DNA from: Nonomuraea jiangxiensis
GTDB lineage: Bacteria; Actinomycetota; Actinomycetes; Streptosporangiales; Streptosporangiaceae
Assembly (NCBI RefSeq): GCF_900099965.1
Contig: NZ_FNDJ01000003.1
Span: 496,001-560,000, forward strand
Direction: 5' to 3'
Length of the DNA stretch: 64,000 nt
Every line of letters begins with the position of its first letter. The first letter of the stretch is position 1. Shown one piece after another: positions 53,255-62,212 of the stretch. The notes under the pieces were generated by a model, which saw only the letters and a program-made list of their open reading frames with translations, was not told where the DNA came from and searched no databases. A program made the translations under genes and the position numbers.

Positions 53255-54315
53255 GCGTCGTCTTCACCTGCCTGGACGCCGACACGCTCGGCGGCGTCCA
53301 GCAGGTCACGCACACCCTGGCCCAGGGGCTGGCCGGGCGCGGGCACGAGGTGCACGTGATCGGGCTGCACCTGTCCGCCGCGCCCTTCCAGTACGTGGAC
53401 CGGCCGCGCTACCACCGCCACGTGATCGGCGGGCCGCCCGTGGAGGCGGAGCGCCGCCGCGCCCGACGGCGGGCCGACGAGCGGGTGAAGGAGCTGCTCG
53501 GCGAGATCGGGCCCGGTTACGCGGTGATGACCTCGCCGTCCGTGGTGGCCCGGCTGTCGGGGCTGCTGCCCGCGCGCCTGCGGCCGATCGGCCAGTACCA
53601 CGGCTCGTACGACCACGCCCGCGGCTGCTGGCACCTCGGCTCGATCAGGCGCCACTACCCCGCGCTCGACCAGGCCGTCTTCCTCAGCGAGGACGACGCG
53701 TGGTCGTTCTCCGAGCACGCGCTGCTGCCCAACGCCTGGTCGCTGCCGAACCCCCTGGCCGCCTGGCCCGAGCACACCGCCGCCCTGGAAGCGCCGAGAG
53801 TGCTGGGAGTGGGCCGGCTGGAGGGGGTCAAGCGGTTCGACCGGCTCATCAGCGCGTTCGCCCGCGCGGGCGCGCCACCGCCGTGGGAGCTGCACCTGAT
53901 CGGGGACGGCGACGAGCTGGAGCGGCTGCGCGAGCATGCCGCCGGGGAGGGCGTCGCCGACCGGGTGGTCTTCCGGGGGCTGGTGCCCGCCGCGCGGATG
54001 TCGCGGGAATACCTGGACGCCTCGATCCTGGGGCTGACCAGCGAGCACGAGGGGCTGCCGATCGTGCTGCTGGAGTCGGGGGCGCACGGGGTGCCGGCGG
54101 TGGCGTTCGACGTGTCGGGCGGGGTTCGCTCCGCGGGGCCCGTCCTGGTGCCGCCGGGGGACGTGGCGGCGTTCGCCACCGTGCTGGCCCGGCTCATGGA
54201 CTCGGCGGAGGAGCGGCGGCGTCTGGGGGCCGCGGCCCGCGCACGGGCCGAGGCCTTCCGCCTCGACCTCGTGCTGGACCGCTGGGAGGAGCTGTTCGCC
54301 CACATCGAGCGCTAG
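53251..54315 (+). CDS. GT4 family glycosyltransferase
   Basis: A 354-residue GT-B enzyme. The N-terminal domain is of UDP-sugar or similar acceptor type (LGGVQQVTHTLAQGLAGRGH). The donor-site motif VGRLEGVKRFDRL and the E-x7-E element SEHEGLPIVLLESGA are in the C-terminal half. It probably transfers a sugar during glycopolymer synthesis. The ATG overlaps the preceding stop; the following sulfotransferase gene is convergent at 10 bp. Confidence 0.88.
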   Translation: MSVVFTCLDADTLGGVQQVTHTLAQGLAGRGHEVHVIGLHLSAAPFQYVDRPRYHRHVIGGPPVEAERRRARRRADERVKELLGEIGPGYAVMTSPSVVARLSGLLPARLRPIGQYHGSYDHARGCWHLGSIRRHYPALDQAVFLSEDDAWSFSEHALLPNAWSLPNPLAAWPEHTAALEAPRVLGVGRLEGVKRFDRLISAFARAGAPPPWELHLIGDGDELERLREHAAGEGVADRVVFRGLVPAARMSREYLDASILGLTSEHEGLPIVLLESGAHGVPAVAFDVSGGVRSAGPVLVPPGDVAAFATVLARLMDSAEERRRLGAAARARAEAFRLDLVLDRWEELFAHIER

Positions 54316-54325
54316 GCACGGCGGG

Positions 54326-55366
54326 CTAGAGCGCGGGTTCGCTCATCTCCGGCCGCTGCTGCGGGATGCCGGCCAGGGAACGCTGGGTGGTGGTCAGCAT
54401 CGCGGCCACCGGGCTGGGCTCCCGCAGCCGGTTGATCCGGTCGCGCATGCCCTTGCGCATGCGGCTGGCCTTGCGCTTCTGCATGGTCTTCTGGGCGGCG
54501 GTCACGTGCTCCTTGGCCGGCTTGGGAGCGCCGGTCAGCTCGTAGCCCATGGATTCCAGGCGGTCGCCGAGCATGTGCTCGCACAGCGCGATCTCCCAGT
54601 CGTCCAGCCGGTCCGCCCAGCTCCCGACGCGGCTGCGGGTGACCTCGCCGTGCGTGTTGCTGTGCCAGACCTTGTGCTGAGGCACGGCGTGGATGGCGGC
54701 CTCGCGCGGCGAGATCATCGACGGGGAGAAGTCCTCCTCCAGGAAGTGGCAGAGCTTCTTCAGCTCCGTCATCGGGTCGTCGGTGAGGTCCTCGTAACGC
54801 AGCTCGTAGTAGGTGTCCGCGGGCAGCGTGCGCCGCAGCCTGCCGCCCGCGTCGATGGCCTCGGCCCAGGTCGAGACGGCGTGGAAGGAGTCCAGCGTGT
54901 ACCAGGGCATCTCCTTCAGCGAGGCCACGCAGTCGCGGCCGTCCCTGATGAGGTGCACGAACTGGGCGTCGGGGAAGAGCCGCAGCAGCAGGTCAACCTG
55001 CTTGACGTAGCTCGGCCGCTTGTCGCCCCAGCGGGCCTTGTCGAAGCGGTCGGCGTACATGCGGAACGCGGTGCCGATCACCGAGCCCAGCGAGCCGGGG
55101 GCGTCCACGGCCTCCCGGATGAACTCGTCCTTGTCGAGCTTGAGCTCGCGGAACTTGGTGCTGCGGTCGGTCGCGATCCACTGCGCCAGCGCCCGGCGGC
55201 GGTGGTCGAGCCGCAGGTCGCCCCAGGTGCGGCGGCGGTAGTACGCGGGAATGAGGAAACGCGTCTCCGGCGGCACCGAGATGCGCGGATGCGAGTGGAG
55301 CATGAGCTGGAGCATCGTGGTGCCGGAGCGCGGGCATCCGATGACGAAGATTGGCCTGTCGGACAT
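54326..55366 (-). CDS. Sulfotransferase family protein
   Basis: A 346-residue PAPS-dependent sulfotransferase. The 5'-phosphosulfate loop CPRSGTT (about 11-17) and the 3'-phosphate motif HLIRDGRDCVAS are clear. The C-terminal tail is basic and may bind the membrane. Bacterial homologues sulfate sugars or lipids. Setting among glycopolymer genes suggests the polymer or its lipid carrier as acceptor; inference only. Confidence 0.88.
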   Translation of the reverse strand: MSDRPIFVIGCPRSGTTMLQLMLHSHPRISVPPETRFLIPAYYRRRTWGDLRLDHRRRALAQWIATDRSTKFRELKLDKDEFIREAVDAPGSLGSVIGTAFRMYADRFDKARWGDKRPSYVKQVDLLLRLFPDAQFVHLIRDGRDCVASLKEMPWYTLDSFHAVSTWAEAIDAGGRLRRTLPADTYYELRYEDLTDDPMTELKKLCHFLEEDFSPSMISPREAAIHAVPQHKVWHSNTHGEVTRSRVGSWADRLDDWEIALCEHMLGDRLESMGYELTGAPKPAKEHVTAAQKTMQKRKASRMRKGMRDRINRLREPSPVAAMLTTTQRSLAGIPQQRPEMSEPAL

Positions 55367-55388
55367 GTCGTACTAACCCCCGAAAAAC

Positions 55389-56237
55389 TTAGACGAGAAC
55401 GTGCTCTCGGCTCTCCTGAGAGGAGGCCACGCGGTGCCTGCGCGTGAAGCGCCACATCCTGTAGACAAGGAAGATCTCGTTGACCAGCAGCATCGCCCCG
55501 GACGCCGTAGCGAGTGGGATCAGCGCCCATGCCCCCGCAAGGGGCGCGACCACGAACACCGCGGCATGGAACTCGATGCCGCTGATCAGGTGCGAGCGAA
55601 CCCGGTGCCGCGCCAGGAACCGGTTGAACCGCTTGGGGAGACTCCGCCCCCGCGGCAGGCGATCGGCCTCCGAACGCCGAACCCGCTCCAAACGCTCCGG
55701 ATCCATCGGGTCGGGCACCAGCGGAGCCGGCACCAGGGGCTCCAGCTCCTGGCGCTCCTCCCTGACGGCCTCGCGTACCCGCTTCATCTGCGGCGCGTTG
55801 ACGTATCGGAACAGGTCCAGCACGGCCACCGCCGCACCGAGCACGACGTAAGTGACCTCGCCGGTCAGCGCGTACTGCCCGTACGCCAGCCCGCCGGCGC
55901 ACATGACCACCCTGATCCGGTCCCCCACGTAGTCGAGCCAGAGGCCGAAGGGCGTCCCCGTGCCCTTGAGCCGGGCGATTTTGCCGTCCACGCAGTCGAT
56001 CATGAAGCTCAGATAGAAGAAGCAGGCGCCCGCTACGAGCTGGTTCATCGCGAAACAGCCCGCCGACACCAGCCCGAGGACCAGTGAGAACACCGTGAGG
56101 CCGTTCGGCGTCAGGGACGTGCGATTGGCCACGGCGAGGGCGACCCGGCAGGCGGCCGGGTCCACGAAATACACGGTCCACCAGGAGTCTCTCCGCTTGC
56201 GTGTCTCGTGGACGTCATCGAGCGAATAGGTCCTCAT
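55389..56237 (-). CDS. CDP-alcohol phosphatidyltransferase family protein
   Basis: 282 residues from ATG 56237 (ATG 56255 also in frame). The full signature D-x2-DG-x2-AR-x8-G-x3-D-x3-D is present (DCVDGKIAR to LDYVGD). About six hydrophobic segments. It transfers a phosphoalcohol from a CDP-alcohol onto an acceptor in the membrane. The acceptor could be a lipid or a polymer-linkage sugar in this teichoic acid locus. It lies just upstream of the sulfotransferase on the same strand (22-bp gap). Confidence 0.87.
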   Translation of the reverse strand: MRTYSLDDVHETRKRRDSWWTVYFVDPAACRVALAVANRTSLTPNGLTVFSLVLGLVSAGCFAMNQLVAGACFFYLSFMIDCVDGKIARLKGTGTPFGLWLDYVGDRIRVVMCAGGLAYGQYALTGEVTYVVLGAAVAVLDLFRYVNAPQMKRVREAVREERQELEPLVPAPLVPDPMDPERLERVRRSEADRLPRGRSLPKRFNRFLARHRVRSHLISGIEFHAAVFVVAPLAGAWALIPLATASGAMLLVNEIFLVYRMWRFTRRHRVASSQESREHVLV

Positions 56238-56285
56238 GCATCCCAGCATGAACACGAGACGCGCCCGAGCGATTACTGTCTGGAA

Positions 56286-57731
56286 CTACTGGGTGATGTC
56301 CATGCCGCTTCTTGACCAACCCGGCACGCTGAACCGCCACGCGGAGTTGGCCTCACCGTCCCTGAACCAGCCCTTGAGCACGAAACCGCGGGTCTCGGCC
56401 CGTACGCCGAGGCGCCAGACCGGCCCGCCGCCCTTCAGCCGCGCGGGATCGACGGCGGCCAGCACGCCGTGGCGGCCCGCGCGCCGCACCTCCAGCGGGA
56501 CCCGGCGCCGGCCGTCGCTGAGCCACACGTTCACCTTGCCGACCTTGCGGTCCACGCGGTGCAGCGACACGTGGCCACGGATCCGGTACTCGGCGCCGGC
56601 CCACTCGCATCCCTCGACCCGGGCGATCAGCTTGAGCTCGTCGCGGGCGTCGTACACGTCGTCGGGGATGCGGAGCCGCCGGTTGCGGAAGAAGGGGTAG
56701 TCGCCGTACCAGTTGGTGTTGCGCAGCCCGCGCGGCACGATGCGGGCGCCGTCCTCGCGGGTCCGCCGGAACTCGCGGATCGCGCGCAGCTCCGCGACCA
56801 GGCCGCGGCCGAGCAGGTGCAGCTCCAGGCGGCGCAGGGACGGCGCCGTGGCCAGCACGTTCGCGCCCAGCGCGGACACCCACGCGTTGGACAGCTCCAG
56901 CAGCGGCCCCGGGTCGTCCTCACACGCCTCCAGCGCCTGGAACAGGAAGACGATGTCCTTCTCCAGCACCAGCGCGTCGAAGCCGTCGAGCAGCTCGGGC
57001 GCGCGCTCGTCGAGGAAGGCGCGGACCGCGCGGATGGCCGTCAGCCGCTCCCACAGGTTGGACAGCTCGTTGCGGCGCTGGGTGATCGAGGTCGCCCCCT
57101 CGTCGCGCTTGCGCCAGTGGTAGACCACCTCGCCCACCATGTCCACGCTGGTGGCCAGCACGTGCGCCTGCATGGCGACGGGCACATCTTCGTAGATGCC
57201 CGCGGGGAACCGCAGGCCGTGGCGCTCCCAGAAGTCGCGCCGGTAGACCTTGTTCCACACCGTACGGTCGCGGATGAGCACCTGCCTGTCGGTGATGTGG
57301 GTGCACAGCTCGGGCCGCCTGAACACCTTCTCGTGCAGGATCGACTCCTCCAGCTCGCCGTCCACCAGCCGCCGCACCGCGCCGCACGCGAGGTCCGAGC
57401 CGGTTTCGGCGAGCCTGGCGACGAGCGTCTCGTACGCCCTCGGCGGCACGACGTCGTCGCTGTCAGCGAAGGCCAGATAGGTGCCGCGGGCCTGTTTGAC
57501 GCCTTCGTTACGAGCCGGCCCTGGACCGTGGTTGAGCTGCTTGATCACGACGAACCGGTCGTCCTTGGCCGCGAACTCCTCGGCCACGCGCCCGCTGCCG
57601 TCCTGCGAGCCGTCGTCGACCAGGATGACCTCCAGGTCGTCCAGGGTCTGGGCGGCCAGCGACCTCAGGCACTCGGCGATGTACGGCTCCACGTTGTAGA
57701 CCGGGACGACGACGCTGAGCAGGGGGATCAT
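56286..57731 (-). CDS. GT2 glycosyltransferase with C-terminal beta-rich domain
   Basis: From ATG 57731 (AAGGAG ribosome binding site) the protein has 481 residues. GT-A domain about 1-230 with VVVPVYNVEPYI, VDDGSQDGS, ADSDD and the active-site YEDVPV. A helical middle region (about 230-345) and a C-terminal beta-rich domain (about 350-475, GLRNTNWYGDYPF) follow, as in teichoic-acid glycosyltransferases. It probably glycosylates the polymer. No transmembrane helix is seen. Confidence 0.87.
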   Translation of the reverse strand: MIPLLSVVVPVYNVEPYIAECLRSLAAQTLDDLEVILVDDGSQDGSGRVAEEFAAKDDRFVVIKQLNHGPGPARNEGVKQARGTYLAFADSDDVVPPRAYETLVARLAETGSDLACGAVRRLVDGELEESILHEKVFRRPELCTHITDRQVLIRDRTVWNKVYRRDFWERHGLRFPAGIYEDVPVAMQAHVLATSVDMVGEVVYHWRKRDEGATSITQRRNELSNLWERLTAIRAVRAFLDERAPELLDGFDALVLEKDIVFLFQALEACEDDPGPLLELSNAWVSALGANVLATAPSLRRLELHLLGRGLVAELRAIREFRRTREDGARIVPRGLRNTNWYGDYPFFRNRRLRIPDDVYDARDELKLIARVEGCEWAGAEYRIRGHVSLHRVDRKVGKVNVWLSDGRRRVPLEVRRAGRHGVLAAVDPARLKGGGPVWRLGVRAETRGFVLKGWFRDGEANSAWRFSVPGWSRSGMDITQ

Positions 57732-57896
57732 GGGAAAGTCGCTCCTTGCTTCCGGGATCACGGGAGAGCTAGAGGGCAGCATGCCGCGATCGCCGGGCGG
57801 ATTCCGCGCCCGATACCCGTCCCTGATGAGCTCTTTACCGGACGCAGTAATCCGCTACGTTGTGCAATGGCTCGATCGCGATCGGTAGGGGGAGCT

Positions 57897-58388
57897 GTGC
57901 TGAGGAGCGTCCAGGACGACGATCTGCCGGTGATGCGGCGGTGGCGCAACCACCCGCGGGTGCGCGCGGCCAGCTTCACCACGCACGAGATCGCCGAGGA
58001 CGAGCACGCCCGCTGGTGGGCGGCCATCCGGGCGGACGCCGACAGGCTCGTGCTGATCTACGACCACGAAGGCGCCGCCGCCGGGGTGGTGACGTACTCG
58101 GGGCTTTGCACTGGCACCGCCACCTGGGGCTTCTACCTGGACCACGACGGGCTGGAGGGGTCGGGGCGGCTGCTGCGGGCCTGGATCGGCCTGGAGCGGG
58201 CGGCCATCGAGCACGCCTTCGGGCCGCTCGGGGTGACGGCCCTGCGCGGCATGGTGCTGGCCGAGAACGAGCCGGTCAGGCTGCTGCACAGGCGGTTCGG
58301 GTTCGTGGAGGTCGGCACCTACCAGCGGGAGGTGGACGGGGTGCCGCGCGACGTCGTGGCCATCCAGCTGAGGAAGGGGCAGGCATGA
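57897..58388 (+). CDS. pseH: GNAT acetyltransferase, PseH-like
   Basis: 163 residues from GTG 57897, which follows GGGGGAG; ATG 57867 is in frame but lacks a ribosome binding site. Starts like PseH/RimJ enzymes (MLRSVQDDDLPVMRRWRNHP) and has the acetyl-CoA region GSGRLLRAWIGLERA. In the pseudaminate route it acetylates the C4 amine made by PseC. The pseI start overlaps its stop by 4 bp, which supports the assignment. Confidence 0.82.
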   Translation: MLRSVQDDDLPVMRRWRNHPRVRAASFTTHEIAEDEHARWWAAIRADADRLVLIYDHEGAAAGVVTYSGLCTGTATWGFYLDHDGLEGSGRLLRAWIGLERAAIEHAFGPLGVTALRGMVLAENEPVRLLHRRFGFVEVGTYQREVDGVPRDVVAIQLRKGQA

Positions 58389-59428
58389 TCTCCATCGCGG
58401 GGCGGCCGATCGGGGCCGGGCATCCGCCGTACGTCGTGGCCGAGCTGTCGGGCAACCACAACGGGAGCCTGGAGCGGGCGCTGGCCATCGTGGACGCGGT
58501 CGCCGCCGCCGGGGCGCACGCGCTGAAGCTGCAGACCTACCGGCCCGACACGCTGACCGTCGACTGCGACGCGCCCGCGTTCCGGATCGGCGAAGGGCAC
58601 GCGCTGTGGGGCGGGGAGACCCTCTACCGGCTCTTCGAGCGGGCCCACACGCCGTGGGAGTGGCACGAGCCGATCTTCGAGCGGGCGCGCTCGCACGGGC
58701 TCACCGCCTTCTCCTCGCCGTTCGACCCGACCGCCGTCGAGCTGCTGGAGAAGCTCGGCGTGCCGGCGTACAAGATCGCGTCGTCGGAGATCGTGGACCT
58801 GCCGCTCATCAGGCTGGCCGCGGCGACCGGCAAGCCGCTGATCATCTCCACCGGGATGGCCTCGGCCGCGGAGATCCACGAGGCGGTGACCGCCGCCCGC
58901 GAGGCGGGTTGCACCCAGCTCGCCGTGCTGTCGTGCACGGCCTCCTACCCGGCCGCGCCCGAGGAGAGCAACCTGCGGGCGCTGCCGCTGCTGGCGGCGC
59001 TCACCGGGGAGGTCGTCGGGCTCTCCGACCACACGCCGGGGCTGGGCGCCGCGCTGGCCGGGGTGGCACTCGGGGCCTGCCTGATCGAGAAACACGTCAC
59101 CGCCTCGCGGGCGGACGGCGGGGTGGACGCGGCCTTCTCGCTGGAGCCGGACGAGCTGGCGGCGCTGGTGGTGGAGAGCGAGCGGGCCTGGCGGTCGCTG
59201 GGCGACCCGGTGCTCGGGCCGCGCGCCTCCGAGCGCGAGGGCCTGCGCTTCCGCCGCTCCCTTCACGTCGTACGGGACGTACGCGCGGGCGACCAGGTGA
59301 CCCCGGAGAACGTCCGCTCGATCCGCCCGGCCGGCGGCCTGCCCCCCGAGGCCGCCGCCCACGTGATGGGCCGGCACTTCACCAGGGACGCGCCCCTCGG
59401 CACCCCGCTGAGCTGGGACCTGATCTAG
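58385..59428 (+). CDS. pseI: Pseudaminic acid synthase (NeuB/PseI family)
   Basis: 347 residues. A TIM barrel (about 1-270; AELSGNHNGSLERAL, KLQTYRPDTLT, AYKIASSEI) and a C-terminal SAF antifreeze-like domain (about 285-345) match NeuB/PseI. It condenses PEP with 2,4-diacetamido-trideoxy-altrose to give pseudaminic acid. Neighbouring pse genes favour PseI over sialic acid synthase. Convergent with pseG at 4 bp. Confidence 0.9.
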   Translation: MISIAGRPIGAGHPPYVVAELSGNHNGSLERALAIVDAVAAAGAHALKLQTYRPDTLTVDCDAPAFRIGEGHALWGGETLYRLFERAHTPWEWHEPIFERARSHGLTAFSSPFDPTAVELLEKLGVPAYKIASSEIVDLPLIRLAAATGKPLIISTGMASAAEIHEAVTAAREAGCTQLAVLSCTASYPAAPEESNLRALPLLAALTGEVVGLSDHTPGLGAALAGVALGACLIEKHVTASRADGGVDAAFSLEPDELAALVVESERAWRSLGDPVLGPRASEREGLRFRRSLHVVRDVRAGDQVTPENVRSIRPAGGLPPEAAAHVMGRHFTRDAPLGTPLSWDLI

Positions 59429-59432
59429 CGGG

Positions 59433-60398
59433 TCACGACCGGGCCAGCGCGAGCAGGGCGTCGGCGACGCGTTCCCTGCCCCGGCCGTCCACCAGGCCGC
59501 CGCCCCGCCTGCCGTGCTCCTCGCGGACGGCGGGGTCGGCGAGCAGCCGGGCGAGCAGGGCCACGGCCCGCGCGTCGGCGGCCCGCCCGAGCCCGGCCGC
59601 GGCCCCCCGGTCCACCAGCTCTCGATAGCCGACGAGCTGGTTGTCGGCCACCCAGCTCAGCGCCGCGGGCACCCCCAGGTAGAGCAGCTCCCAGACGGCC
59701 GAGCCGGCCGCGGTGACCACGAGGTCGGCGCCGGCCATGAGCTCGGGCAGCCGGTCCGTCGGCGGGATCACGGCGATCGGCCCGCCCGCCGCGAACGGCG
59801 TCGGGCTGACGACCGTCCCCCTGAACGGCACTCCGGTGGCCAGCAGCGCCGCCGCCCAGGCGGGAGCGACGCCGGCGCTGTCGGTGCCGCCGAAGAAGCA
59901 CAACACGTGAGGCACCGGCCCGGGATCCGGGGCCCGCCTGTGCCGCCGCACGCTGTCGCGCAGCAACACGTAACGCGCCCCCGCCAGCCGGCGGGCAGGC
60001 CCGGAGAAGGGGCGGCGCTCGGCGCCCAGGTTCTGGTCCAGATAGAGGTCGGCCTGCTGGCCCGGCGGGTCGCCGTCCACGATCGCCAGCACCGGGAAGC
60101 CCGCCTCCCGCAGCACCGCCCCGGTCTCCGCGGGCAGGTCGTAGGAGTCGAGCACCACGGCGTCCAGGCGCAGCTCGCAGGCCAGTGCCGCCAGGCGCGG
60201 CGCGGACGCGGGCGCGGCCACCAGCGGGAACCCGCGCTCACGCAGCTGCGCCCTGGCCCACTCCGACCCGTGCACCGCGCCGAGGAAGACCGCCTCGACG
60301 CCCCTGCCGCGCAGCTCCTCGGCCAGCGCCACGCAGCGCACCAGATGGCCCACCCCGCTGCCGACCCCGGCGTCGCAGCGGAAACCCACCCGTGCCAT
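59433..60398 (-). CDS. pseG: UDP-2,4-diacetamido-trideoxy-altropyranose hydrolase (PseG)
   Basis: 321 residues. GT-B fold with the glycine-rich GVGSGVGHLVRC and the catalytic His of GHLVRC, plus FFGGTDSAG in the second half, as in PseG. It removes UDP to free the sugar for PseI. ATG 60398 gives the family N-terminus; GTG 60407 overlapping the pseF stop is an alternative. Confidence 0.88.
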   Translation of the reverse strand: MARVGFRCDAGVGSGVGHLVRCVALAEELRGRGVEAVFLGAVHGSEWARAQLRERGFPLVAAPASAPRLAALACELRLDAVVLDSYDLPAETGAVLREAGFPVLAIVDGDPPGQQADLYLDQNLGAERRPFSGPARRLAGARYVLLRDSVRRHRRAPDPGPVPHVLCFFGGTDSAGVAPAWAAALLATGVPFRGTVVSPTPFAAGGPIAVIPPTDRLPELMAGADLVVTAAGSAVWELLYLGVPAALSWVADNQLVGYRELVDRGAAAGLGRAADARAVALLARLLADPAVREEHGRRGGGLVDGRGRERVADALLALARS

Positions 60399-60403
60399 CG
60401 CCC

Positions 60404-61135
60404 TCACGCGTCCTGCAGCGCCTTCTGCCGCACGTGGGCGTTGAGCCCGCACACTTCGGGCCGGGCCCGCAGCCACTCCACCAGCGTCCTGACCGGCACG
60501 CACCGGTCACCGAACTCCTCCGCCACCCGGGAGATGAGCCGCCAGTCGTCCTCGGTGTCGAGCGTGACCCGCAGGTCGTCGGCGACCGGCCGGTAGGACA
60601 GCCCGAGCAGCCGCGCGTCGCCCGGATGCTCGTAGACGTAGGAGGTCACGTGGGTGCGGTGGAAGGAGGTCGCCTCCGCGTCGGCCCGCTCCAGCGCCGC
60701 CCGGCCCACGATCTCCACGTCCAGCCCGCGCGGCAGCGTGCGGGTCAGGCTCGTGCTCAGGTAGTCGAGCCCGGGAACGGCGCGGAAGACCAGCGCCGCC
60801 TCCCTGATCACGGCGGGGTCGAGCAGCGGGCAGTCCGCCGTGAACCTCATCACGGCCCGCGCCCGCCGCCCCGCCGCCGCCTGCACGAACCGGGTCAGCA
60901 CGTCGTCCACGGGCCCCCGGTGCCAGGCCACGCCGAGCCGGCGGCACTCGGCCACCACGGCGTCGTCGGCGGCCTCCGTCGTGGTGGCGACCACGAGATC
61001 GTCCAGCGCGCCCGCCTCCCGCGCGGCCCGGACCACCCACCCCAGCACGGAACGGCCGCGCAGCTCCCGCAGCACCTTCCCCGGCAGGCGCGTCGAGCCC
61101 ATGCGAGCCTGAACAATCCCGACAATACGCACCAA
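60404..61135 (-). CDS. pseF: Pseudaminic acid cytidylyltransferase (PseF/SpsF family)
   Basis: 243 residues. The nucleotide-binding start IVQARMGSTRLPGKVL and the ADCPLLDP acidic site match SpsF-like CMP-sugar transferases. It would activate pseudaminate as CMP-Pse. Located directly upstream of pseG on the same strand and divergent from pseB. Confidence 0.86.
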   Translation of the reverse strand: MVRIVGIVQARMGSTRLPGKVLRELRGRSVLGWVVRAAREAGALDDLVVATTTEAADDAVVAECRRLGVAWHRGPVDDVLTRFVQAAAGRRARAVMRFTADCPLLDPAVIREAALVFRAVPGLDYLSTSLTRTLPRGLDVEIVGRAALERADAEATSFHRTHVTSYVYEHPGDARLLGLSYRPVADDLRVTLDTEDDWRLISRVAEEFGDRCVPVRTLVEWLRARPEVCGLNAHVRQKALQDA

Positions 61136-61234
61136 AGCCCCATTCCCCCGTGCGACTCTGCGTCATTGAACGATCGCGCTATGCTACCGCCTGCTTGAAC
61201 GACTACAGCGTGTAAGCGCGACTCAGGGGGCCAC

Positions 61235-62212
61235 GTGAGCATTCTCAGTGGATCGTCCATCCTCGTCACCGGCGGCACGGGGTCCTTCGGCAAGTCCTTC
61301 ATCCGCCACGCGCTCGACTCCCTCGGGGTGCGGCGGCTCGTGATCTTCTCCCGCGACGAGCTCAAGCAGTACGAGCTCAGGCAACTCTTCCACGACGACG
61401 AGCGGCTGCGCTGGTTCATCGGCGACGTCAGGGACCGCGACCGGCTGACCCGCGCCATGCACGGAGTCGAGCACGTGGTCCACGCGGCGGCGCTCAAGCA
61501 GGTGGACACGGCCGAGTACAACCCGTTCGAATACGTCCGCACCAACATCGCCGGATCACAGAACGTCGTGGAGGCCGCGATCGACTCCGGCGTGCGCAAG
61601 GTGGTCGCGCTCTCCACCGACAAGGCCTCCAGCCCGATCAACCTGTACGGCGCCACGAAGCTGGTCGCCGACAAGCTGTTCGTGTCGGCCAACCACTACG
61701 CCGCCGCGCACGAGACCCGCTTCGCCGTCGTCCGCTACGGCAACGTCGTCGGCAGCCGGGGCTCGGTGGTGCCGTTCTTCCAGCGGCTGGCCGCGCAGGG
61801 CGGCAGCCTGCCGATCACCGACAAGCGCATGACCAGGTTCTGGATCACGCTGGAGCAGGCCGTCAGGTTCGTCGTCGACTCCTTCGACCTGATGCAGGGC
61901 GGCGAGCTCTACGTGCCGCGCATCCCCAGCATGCGCATCACCGACCTGGCCGAGGCCCTGGCCCCGGACAACTCGATCTACGAGATCGGCGTCCGGCCGG
62001 GCGAGAAGCTGCACGAGGAGATGATCGCGCCGGACGACGCCCGCAGGACGCTGTGCCTGGCCGACCGCTACGTGGTCCAGCCCACCATCGCGACCTGGGG
62101 CTACGTGCCGCCGTGCGGCGGCGAGCAGATGCCGGACGGCTTCGCCTACCGCTCCGACACCAACGACCGGTGGCTCTCGGTGGAGGAGCTGCGCGAGATG
62201 GTGTCCGGCTGA
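61235..62212 (+). CDS. pseB: UDP-GlcNAc 4,6-dehydratase (inverting), PseB
   Basis: 325 residues, highly similar in layout to Helicobacter FlaA1/PseB. The NAD(P) loop is GGTGSFGKSF, the catalytic segment STDKASSPINLYGATK contains the Asp-Lys and Tyr, and GSRGSVVPFF and MTRFWITLEQ are family hallmarks. First step from UDP-GlcNAc. GTG start. The pseC ATG overlaps its stop by one base. Confidence 0.94.
   Translation: MSILSGSSILVTGGTGSFGKSFIRHALDSLGVRRLVIFSRDELKQYELRQLFHDDERLRWFIGDVRDRDRLTRAMHGVEHVVHAAALKQVDTAEYNPFEYVRTNIAGSQNVVEAAIDSGVRKVVALSTDKASSPINLYGATKLVADKLFVSANHYAAAHETRFAVVRYGNVVGSRGSVVPFFQRLAAQGGSLPITDKRMTRFWITLEQAVRFVVDSFDLMQGGELYVPRIPSMRITDLAEALAPDNSIYEIGVRPGEKLHEEMIAPDDARRTLCLADRYVVQPTIATWGYVPPCGGEQMPDGFAYRSDTNDRWLSVEELREMVSG

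Noticed and set aside
58385..59428. Sialic acid (NeuB) or legionaminic acid synthase
   Set aside because: The neighbouring PseB, PseC and PseG types point to pseudaminate, though family overlap leaves some doubt.
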